Assembly: GCA_020720345.1 (NCBI GenBank)
Contig: DYOT01000024.1
Span: 1 to 12,572, forward strand
Reading direction: 5' to 3'
Origin: Candidatus Caenarcanum sp.
GTDB lineage: Bacteria; Cyanobacteriota; Vampirovibrionia; Gastranaerophilales; UBA9971
Length of the DNA stretch: 12,572 bases
Positions 6,411 to 12,572 of this stretch are shown one piece after another (the stretch's first letter is position 1; the number at the start of each line of letters is the position of its first letter). Below the pieces are notes generated by a model. It ran no database searches. It had not been told where the DNA came from and saw only the letters and a list, made by a program, of their open reading frames with translations. The position numbers and the translations under genes were made by a program.

Positions 6411-6604
6411 TTTTCTTCTACAACTCTTGTTGTCATTTCGCCGTATATATCGACACTACCTGTTGTTTCTTCTATTACATATTCAAGATTTTCATCTTTA
6501 GCGAGTTCAGCTTCTATTATTTCATGCGCTTTTTCAATATCTTTAAACTCACCTAATTTTTTTCTATTAAATCCTGATTCTGTTTTAATATAAACCTGAT
6601 ACAT
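6407..6604 (-). CDS. Unknown 65-residue acidic protein, end of efflux operon
   Basis: I do not recognise the family with certainty. The sequence begins MYQVYIKTESGFNRKKLGEF, then has a helix (22-36), EYVIEETTG (41-49) and a last strand, suggesting a compact beta-beta-alpha-beta-beta protein. It is acidic, has no cysteine and no membrane segment, and should be cytoplasmic. The ATG at 6604 has AAGGTG just upstream, and the gene follows the DUF2892 gene by 10 bases, so it is probably on the efflux transcript. Its TAA overlaps the TAA of the opposing decarboxylase gene (6407-6410), which leaves no room for a terminator between the two transcripts. Confidence 0.8.
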   Translation of the reverse strand: MYQVYIKTESGFNRKKLGEFKDIEKAHEIIEAELAKDENLEYVIEETTGSVDIYGEMTTRVVEEN

Positions 6605-6614
6605 ATTTCACCTT

Positions 6615-6839
6615 TTATTCTTCAATTATTGATTTAAATCCTAATTTAACAAGCAGGTTTGCCATAATACAAAACCCTGTAAACGCAAAAATAATTAAAT
6701 TAATTCCGACTAATGCAGTTAATATTAGCCAATATGGGCTGAAAAAATATGCAAGAGTTAAACTTAACAGAATAAATATTCCTGCGACAAGCCATATAAT
6801 TCTTTCTAAATACCATTTATCAGTTTTTGCAAAATACAT
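6615..6839 (-). CDS. DUF2892 (YgaP-type) inner membrane protein
   Basis: 74-residue protein with two membrane segments (about 12-31 and 36-55). It shows the pattern of the DUF2892 family, which is also the membrane part of E. coli YgaP: ER at 12-13, LVAGIF at 17-22, SPYWLILTALVGIN at 34-47 and FTGFC at 53-57 just after the second segment. Unlike YgaP there is no rhodanese domain. The ATG has AAAGGAG at 6847-6853 with 7 bases spacing, and only two bases separate it from the stop of the RND pump gene. From memory, such proteins are recurrent neighbours of RND pumps, so an accessory role in the pump or its membrane environment is possible but unproven. Confidence 0.88.
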   Translation of the reverse strand: MYFAKTDKWYLERIIWLVAGIFILLSLTLAYFFSPYWLILTALVGINLIIFAFTGFCIMANLLVKLGFKSIIEE

Positions 6840-6841
6840 TA

Positions 6842-9800
6842 TTATTCTCCTTTGTTTCTAAATACTTCATAATACAGAATTGGAACGATAATTAGGGTTA
6901 AAATTGTAGCCACAACTGCTCCAAACATCATAGCAATCGCAAGCCCCTGAAATATCGGGTCAAGAATCATTACAAAAGAACCTACAACAACAGCAAGAGC
7001 TGTTAAAACTATGGGTCTGAATCTTACAGCTCCTGCTTTAATCACGGCATCCTTTAAGCTGCTGCCTTGCTCTTGTTCAAGCTGAATGAAATCAACCAAC
7101 AGGATTGAGTTTCTGACGATAATTCCCGAAAGTGCAATAAATCCTATCATAGATGTTGCAGTAAAAAATGCTCCAAATATCCAATGCCCGGGCAAAATCC
7201 CTACAAGAGTCAATGGAATTGGTGCCATTATTATTAATGGAGTTATAAAATTCTTAAACCATGCAACTACGAGCACATAAATCAGGACTAAAACCGCAGC
7301 AAACGCTATTCCCATATCTCTAAAAACTTCTATGGTAATATGCCATTCGCCGTCCCATTTCATTGAATATTTATCTTCAAGCCAGGGTTGAGCTATATTA
7401 TATTGTCCCAATGCATAACCTTCGGGAAGTTTTAATTCTGAAACTTTTTTCTGCATATCAAGTATTGCATATACAGGACTTTCATATTCTTTAGCTACAT
7501 CACCTATTACATAAGTAACCCTTTTAAGGTTTTTATGATAAATTGTCTTGTCTTCTATTCCCTGCTTTTGTTTAACAAGTTCTGACAGGGGAATAAATTG
7601 TCCTGATGGCGTTGGAATACTTACAGCGTTCAAAGATTGAATATCAGCCCTTTGCTCCTGCGGCATCCTGACAAAGATTTCTACGGGTTCTTTCTCATTA
7701 TTAAGATGCAGTATCCCTGCGGATATTCCACCCAATGAAGTTTGCAAGCTTTGAGCGATTACATCTGTACTTATTCCGTTTAAAGCTGCTTTTTCTTTGT
7801 CCACTTCAAAAGTTATCTTTGGCTGGTCATCTTCCACATACCAGTCAACATCAACAACGCCTTTAGTATTAATAAAAATATCCTTAATTTGTTTAGCTAT
7901 TTCAACCTGTCTTTTTTCATTAGGTCCGTAAACTTCAGCCACCAGAGTACTAAGAACAGGAGGGCCAGGTGGAATTTCAGCCAGCTTTATTTTTGCTCCG
8001 TATTTATCTGCAATTTTCTTTAAATCAGGGCGTAATCTTTTTGCTATTTCATGGCTTTGCTGTTTTCTTTTATCTTTTGGAAGAAAATTAATTTGGATAT
8101 CAGCTTCATTACTGCCCTGTCTTAAGAAGTAATGCCTTACAAGCCCGTTAAAATTATACGGCGCAGATGTTCCAATATAACTCTGGTAATTCACAACTTC
8201 AGGCACAGCCTGAATATACTTGCCAAGTTCCTGCGTTACCATAGCAGTTTGTTCAAGTGTTGTTCCGGCAGGCATGTCTATAATCAACTGGAGCTCACTT
8301 TTATTATCAAACGGAAGCATTTTGAATTGAACAGCTTTTAGAGGAATAAAAAGCATAGATACTACCAGCAATCCGACAATAACAGCGATAGCTTTTAATC
8401 TTTCATTTCTTTTTTCAATAAGCGGAGTTAGTATTTTTTTATAATATTCAATAAATTTGCCGCCTTCTTCTTCATCATGACCAGTTGATTTTACGTTTTT
8501 CAAGATTATATAGCTAAGCCATGGACTGACTATAAAAGCCACGAGAAGCGAAAATATCATTGCTGCGGAAGCCCCGACAGGAATCGGTCTCATGTAAGGA
8601 CCCATAAGTCCTGAAACAAAAGCCATGGGTAAAAGCGATGCAACGACGGTAAATGTTGCAAGGATAGTAGGATTTCCCACTTCATCAACTGCTTTTATTG
8701 CAGTTTCTAAGCTTGCACCCTGCCCTGTATTCAATTTTTCTTCATTGGAAGGATTGAGAAGGTTATCAGGCAGCTTTGCTGCTTTAAAGTGCCTGTGAAT
8801 GTTTTCTACAACGACTATCGCATCATCAACCAGAATTCCTATCGAGAATATTAGGGCAAAAAGTGTTACCCTGTTTAGGGTGTACCCAAATAAATAACTT
8901 ATTAATAAGGTCAGAGCAAGAGTTACAGGCACTGCAACCGCCACGACAACAGCTTCTCTTTTTCCTAAAAATAAAGCAATAAGTATAATTACAGAAATTG
9001 TAGCAATCATCATATGTTCAAGAAGTTCGTTTGACTTATCTTTTGCAGTTTCTCCATAATTTCTTGTTATTTCAATATTTACATCGTGAGGAATAAACTC
9101 GCCTTTGAGAGCGTCGACTTTTTTAATCGCATCTTCTGCAATATTTGTTGCATTTGCTCCTTTTTTCTTAGAAAGAGATATGGTTACAGCTTCGTTATTG
9201 CCTGTTTTTTCATCCCAGTTAAACACATAACTCGATGGTTCTTCCGCTGTATCCTGAATATTTGCAATATTTTTAAGATAAACAGGTGCGCCGTTAGCTG
9301 TGTTCACAACAAGATTGCCTATTTCATCAGAATTATTAAGAAATCCGCCGGTTTTAACTATAAATTCGTTATTATTGGAAGGAAATTTCCCTGAATCTGC
9401 TGCAAAATTAGATTTTTGAAGAGTTTGCGTAATTTGAAACGGGCTAAGATTATAACCTCTAAGTTTTATCGGATCAAAAGTTACTTTTACCTGTCTTTTT
9501 TGCCCGCCGATTATATTAACTTCCGAAACATCTTGTCCTTTTTTGAGTTCGTCTGCAATTTCCGCAGCTATTCGTCTTAATTCGTAGCCCGAATAGTTTG
9601 AGTTTTGGCTGGATAAAGTCATAGAGAGTATCGGAACATCATCAATCGAGCGAACTTTTACCAGCGGCTGATAAACCCCCTTCGGAATCCTGTCATAATT
9701 TGACATCAGTTTGTTATAAAGTTTTACTATACTGTCTTCCTGATCCTGCCCTACATAATATCTGACTATAGTTAAATTCATGCCGGGTTTTACGATAGAA

Positions 9801-10057
9801 TAGACATATTCAACGCCTTTTATTTCCCACAGAAGTTTTTCCATCGGTTTTGTAACCTGTGATTCGACTTCGTGAGCTGACATACCCGGAGCCTGCACAA
9901 AGACATCCGCCATAGGGACAATAATTTGTGGTTCTTCTTCTCTGGGGGTCATAACTACCGCAAATATTCCAAGGATTATGGATGCCAATATTATAAGCGG
10001 AGTGAGCTTTGACTGTATAAACGCTTTTGCGATTTTGCCTGAAATGCCTAGATTCAT
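6842..10057 (-). CDS. RND efflux pump, inner-membrane permease
   Basis: Proton-driven transporter, 1071 residues, with the two-fold RND plan: membrane helix at about 17-37, a large periplasmic loop to about 340, a helix bundle (345-520), a helix at 555-575, a second periplasmic loop to about 905, and a last helix bundle (910-1062). Proton relay residues by alignment to AcrB: D411 and D412 in ILVDDAIVVVEN (408-419), R1012 and T1019 in VRFRPIVLT. The position of AcrB K940 is arginine (R982, in VRNSILLVDF). The DD pair points to the drug/hydrophobe (HAE-like) side rather than the metal (CusA-like) side, but the substrate is unknown. The ATG overlaps the stop of the adaptor gene (ATGA). No frameshift is seen. 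Confidence 0.96.
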   Translation of the reverse strand: MNLGISGKIAKAFIQSKLTPLIILASIILGIFAVVMTPREEEPQIIVPMADVFVQAPGMSAHEVESQVTKPMEKLLWEIKGVEYVYSIVKPGMNLTIVRYYVGQDQEDSIVKLYNKLMSNYDRIPKGVYQPLVKVRSIDDVPILSMTLSSQNSNYSGYELRRIAAEIADELKKGQDVSEVNIIGGQKRQVKVTFDPIKLRGYNLSPFQITQTLQKSNFAADSGKFPSNNNEFIVKTGGFLNNSDEIGNLVVNTANGAPVYLKNIANIQDTAEEPSSYVFNWDEKTGNNEAVTISLSKKKGANATNIAEDAIKKVDALKGEFIPHDVNIEITRNYGETAKDKSNELLEHMMIATISVIILIALFLGKREAVVVAVAVPVTLALTLLISYLFGYTLNRVTLFALIFSIGILVDDAIVVVENIHRHFKAAKLPDNLLNPSNEEKLNTGQGASLETAIKAVDEVGNPTILATFTVVASLLPMAFVSGLMGPYMRPIPVGASAAMIFSLLVAFIVSPWLSYIILKNVKSTGHDEEEGGKFIEYYKKILTPLIEKRNERLKAIAVIVGLLVVSMLFIPLKAVQFKMLPFDNKSELQLIIDMPAGTTLEQTAMVTQELGKYIQAVPEVVNYQSYIGTSAPYNFNGLVRHYFLRQGSNEADIQINFLPKDKRKQQSHEIAKRLRPDLKKIADKYGAKIKLAEIPPGPPVLSTLVAEVYGPNEKRQVEIAKQIKDIFINTKGVVDVDWYVEDDQPKITFEVDKEKAALNGISTDVIAQSLQTSLGGISAGILHLNNEKEPVEIFVRMPQEQRADIQSLNAVSIPTPSGQFIPLSELVKQKQGIEDKTIYHKNLKRVTYVIGDVAKEYESPVYAILDMQKKVSELKLPEGYALGQYNIAQPWLEDKYSMKWDGEWHITIEVFRDMGIAFAAVLVLIYVLVVAWFKNFITPLIIMAPIPLTLVGILPGHWIFGAFFTATSMIGFIALSGIIVRNSILLVDFIQLEQEQGSSLKDAVIKAGAVRFRPIVLTALAVVVGSFVMILDPIFQGLAIAMMFGAVVATILTLIIVPILYYEVFRNKGE

Positions 10058-11133
10058 TTCACAACTCCCCCGTCAACAGCTTTATCAACACCGGAAGTTA
10101 TGACTTTATCGCCTGAATTCAAGCCTGAAAGCACTTCAACATCATTCCCTAAAGTCTTACCTGTTCTTATAAGCCTGTAAGAAATAATATTTTTCTCATC
10201 AACCGTATAGACTCCTGTTAATTGACCTTTTTGAACTATGGAATTTTGTGGAACGGTAATCGCTTCTTTTTTAGTGACAGGGATTTTAACTTTTACATAA
10301 CCGCCGGAGTTTAAACCTGTCAAAGCAATCTTAACTTTAAAAGTTCTTGCCATTGAGTCGATTTTAGGAATTACAGAAGTTATTTTGCTTTGAATCTCTT
10401 TGCCTTCTGACTCAAGATAAACAGGAGTGCCTATTTTGACTTTATCAATCATACTTTCATTAATATTTGCGACAAGCTCAAGATTTGAAGGGGTTTCAAT
10501 AGTTAAAAGCGGTTGTCCCGGAGCTGCCATACTTCCTAAATCAATATTTTTTTCAACAACAATACCTGAAATCGGTGCTGTAACTCTTGAATAGCTCTGA
10601 TAAACTCCGACTTCTCCCAGCCCCGCACGAGCTTGATTCACTCCATGCATAGCTTTCTGATATTCAAGTTCAGCAATTTGCTTTTGTGTGGAAATCTGGT
10701 CAAATTCCTGCTTTGTAAGGACATTTTCTTTATACAATTTTTCGTATCTTTGATATGTTTTATTTGTTAATTGCCTGTTTTGGTTTGCTTCTTCTGCACC
10801 TTTTAAAGCTCCATTAACTCCTGCTTGAGCGCCAAGAGCTTTTTGAGCGGTGTCTCTGCTGTCTATGGTTAATAAAAGCTGTCCGGCGCTGACTCTATCG
10901 CCTTCTTTTACTCTTAAAGACATAACTTTTCCCATTATCATACCGGAAACAATACTTGCAGTTTTAGACTTTACAGTTGCAGAAGTTTCATAAAAATCAT
11001 CAACAAAAGATTTATTTATGGTTTTGACTTCTACGCCGGAAACTTGAGGAACTTCTGGAGCAGTTTCTTTTTCCGAAGTACATCCTGCCGTTAAAAACGA
11101 TAATATTATTAATGAAAACAATAGTTTTTGCAT
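10054..11133 (-). CDS. RND membrane-fusion (adaptor) lipoprotein
   Basis: Periplasmic adaptor linking the RND pump to the outer-membrane channel; 359 residues. It has a lipoprotein signal with the lipobox LTAGC (14-18), lipidated at C18, and no Asp at +2. The first half of the lipoyl domain is at about 57-92 (GKVMSLRVKEGDRVSAGQLL). A coiled-coil hairpin follows at about 95-172, rich in Gln, Ala and Lys. The second lipoyl half is at about 180-212 (APISGIVVEKNIDLGSMAAP), a beta barrel at 218-290, and a membrane-proximal domain to the end, with VPQNSIVQKG (294-303) and GLNSGDKVITSG (337-348). It sits between tolC (9-base gap) and the pump (4-base overlap). GGAG lies ahead of the ATG. Confidence 0.95.
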   Translation of the reverse strand: MQKLLFSLIILSFLTAGCTSEKETAPEVPQVSGVEVKTINKSFVDDFYETSATVKSKTASIVSGMIMGKVMSLRVKEGDRVSAGQLLLTIDSRDTAQKALGAQAGVNGALKGAEEANQNRQLTNKTYQRYEKLYKENVLTKQEFDQISTQKQIAELEYQKAMHGVNQARAGLGEVGVYQSYSRVTAPISGIVVEKNIDLGSMAAPGQPLLTIETPSNLELVANINESMIDKVKIGTPVYLESEGKEIQSKITSVIPKIDSMARTFKVKIALTGLNSGGYVKVKIPVTKKEAITVPQNSIVQKGQLTGVYTVDEKNIISYRLIRTGKTLGNDVEVLSGLNSGDKVITSGVDKAVDGGVVK

Positions 11134-11142
11134 GTTTAACTC

Positions 11143-12504
11143 CTAATTAATACCTAAATCTTTAAATAAAATACCACTTTGATAACTCAAACTCAATAAA
11201 GCCGTTTTATAATCATTATTGCTTTTGACAACGTCAGCCCTTGCTTTATCAAGATTAACCTGTGCATCAAGAAGGTCTACCATAGGAGATAAAGAGTTTT
11301 CCCACCTCTTTAAAACAAGTCGATTGCCTTCTTCGGCACTTTTTAAAGCAGAATTCGCAAGTTCAAGATTTTTCTGTGCTTCCTCCACATTTTGAGCAGA
11401 CTCGTAAATTTTATATGAAATTTGGTTTTTTAATCCTTCCAAATATTCTTGAGCTTCTGCTACTTTATCTTTTGCCTGTGACTTTTTGTTTTTTGTCTTT
11501 AGTCCGTCAAAAATTTCCCAATGCATGTTTGCACCTGCAATATAGTTATGCCCTTCCGCTGCAAAAGGAGCCCTATGGTCGTAAAGCTGATAAGAACCAT
11601 ATCCTGCAACTGTCGGGAAATAATCAGCGCCTGCAAATTTAACATTATTTTTTGCATTTTCTACTCTGGCTTCCATAGATTTAATATCGTTTCTGGAAGC
11701 AATAGCTGTATTTGCGTAATCTATGTTTTTCAAACTTAATTGCGGAATAATAGAGTTAATATTAACGGATGTTTGGTTTCCAAGAAGCAATCCTAATGCC
11801 CTTTTTGCAAGATTTAAGTTTTTATTGGCAGTAACAAGCTTCTGTTCTGCTTCTGTTACCGCTGTACTTGCTCTTAAAGCATCAGAGTAAAGACCTAATC
11901 CTGTTTTAAATCTGACCTGCGCTATTCTTAAATGTTCTTTAGCATCATTAATAGCTTTATGTGCAACATTTACATATTCTTGTGCAGTCATTGCAGATAA
12001 ATAAGTCTTAGACACATTAAAAGCAACTTCCTCCTGTTTTCTGAAAAAATCATAAGTCTGTGCTGTATATTCTTTTTTAGCCATGTCAAGCCCGATAAAG
12101 GATTTTCTGTAATAAATCGGCTGCTCTAAAGTTATGGCAGTAAGGAAATTGTTTATTACATCAGGCTTGTTAAATGATCCGGGGGCATTATCTAAATCTC
12201 CTGAAGTAAATTTTCTTTGATTTATCCTGAGAGCAAAATCAACAGCAGGATTGTTTGTACTTGTAAATAATTCATCAAATTTAAGATGTGGTAAAAGATT
12301 ACTCTTTGCAATACCTATTTCTTTTTGTCCTGCAGAAAGAGAATTTCTTAAAGCTTTCAATTCATTATTATTTTGAAGTGCACAATTAACAGCATCTTTT
12401 AATGATAATGCTGACGATGGTTTTATTTCCTGATTTAATTTACCCTGAGCTAAAACAGGATTTACCAGTAATAAAAATATTAGGGATATTAATATTTTGC
12501 GCAT
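11143..12504 (-). CDS. TolC-family outer-membrane efflux channel
   Basis: Outer-membrane exit duct of the pump, with two repeats of the OEP fold. I place the start at 12504, not at the ATGs at 12537/12534: GGAG at 12512-12515 is 7 bases upstream of it, while the earlier ATGs lack a good site. The product then begins directly with a signal peptide (MRKILISLIFLLLVNPVLA, cut before QG), giving 453 residues. LSLKDAVNCALQNN (about 34-47) opens the first repeat. Long helices follow at about 150-240, and FDGLKTKNKKSQA (332-344) and PMVDLLDAQVNLDKA (407-421) are typical of the second repeat. It leads the five-gene operon. A TATAAA at 12526-12531 (minus strand) could be its -10, but no convincing -35 is present. 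Confidence 0.94.
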   Translation of the reverse strand: MRKILISLIFLLLVNPVLAQGKLNQEIKPSSALSLKDAVNCALQNNNELKALRNSLSAGQKEIGIAKSNLLPHLKFDELFTSTNNPAVDFALRINQRKFTSGDLDNAPGSFNKPDVINNFLTAITLEQPIYYRKSFIGLDMAKKEYTAQTYDFFRKQEEVAFNVSKTYLSAMTAQEYVNVAHKAINDAKEHLRIAQVRFKTGLGLYSDALRASTAVTEAEQKLVTANKNLNLAKRALGLLLGNQTSVNINSIIPQLSLKNIDYANTAIASRNDIKSMEARVENAKNNVKFAGADYFPTVAGYGSYQLYDHRAPFAAEGHNYIAGANMHWEIFDGLKTKNKKSQAKDKVAEAQEYLEGLKNQISYKIYESAQNVEEAQKNLELANSALKSAEEGNRLVLKRWENSLSPMVDLLDAQVNLDKARADVVKSNNDYKTALLSLSYQSGILFKDLGIN

Positions 12505-12572
12505 TTTAAAACTCCGAAACAGTATTTTATACATCATATATTACACTCATAGGACAAAAATTTATACACTTT

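Overview
The window is AT-rich DNA densely packed with genes. It looks like a host with two membranes, because it carries a complete three-part RND efflux operon (outer-membrane TolC channel, lipoprotein adaptor, inner-membrane pump) and an anhydromuramic acid kinase for murein recycling. Low GC, diderm genes, a cyanobacteria-like toxin-antitoxin pair and a short Orn/Lys/Arg-decarboxylase-family enzyme would suit a non-photosynthetic relative of cyanobacteria (Melainabacteria/Gastranaerophilales). That assignment is inference only: there is no rRNA or taxon-specific marker here.

Layout. Positions 1-216 hold no gene. Positions 217-1616 (minus strand) hold an unknown 84-residue protein with a TTG start, overlapping anmK by one base. 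Their transcript probably starts at a good promoter near 1649-1677, whose -35 box lies inside one arm of a long palindrome (1669-1709). Positions 1709-4275 (minus strand) hold ligA (NAD-dependent DNA ligase, GTG start), then a 117-residue membrane protein, then a 56-residue cysteine protein joined by an ATGA overlap. The 56-residue gene is easily missed by minimum-length cut-offs. Its stop codon touches the palindrome.

Positions 4276-4424 form a divergent promoter region, with a 12-base direct repeat placed like an operator. Positions 4425-5015 (plus strand) encode an AbrB-like antitoxin and a RelE/ParE-like toxin. A PLP-dependent decarboxylase-family gene follows 21 bases later (5037-6410). 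Its stop codon overlaps, tail to tail, the stop codon of a 65-residue unknown gene that ends the efflux operon.

Positions 6407-12504 (minus strand) form one run of five genes: tolC-like, RND adaptor lipoprotein, RND pump, DUF2892 membrane protein and the 65-residue protein. Gaps are 10 bases or less, or overlaps. The first three should assemble into one export complex crossing both membranes. The last two are probable accessory or passenger genes.

No IS element, CRISPR array, tRNA, rRNA or riboswitch was seen. The points most worth follow-up are the coupled cysteine microprotein behind ligA, the palindrome/promoter overlap between the two minus-strand operons, and the toxin-antitoxin module whose transcript may run into a decarboxylase gene.
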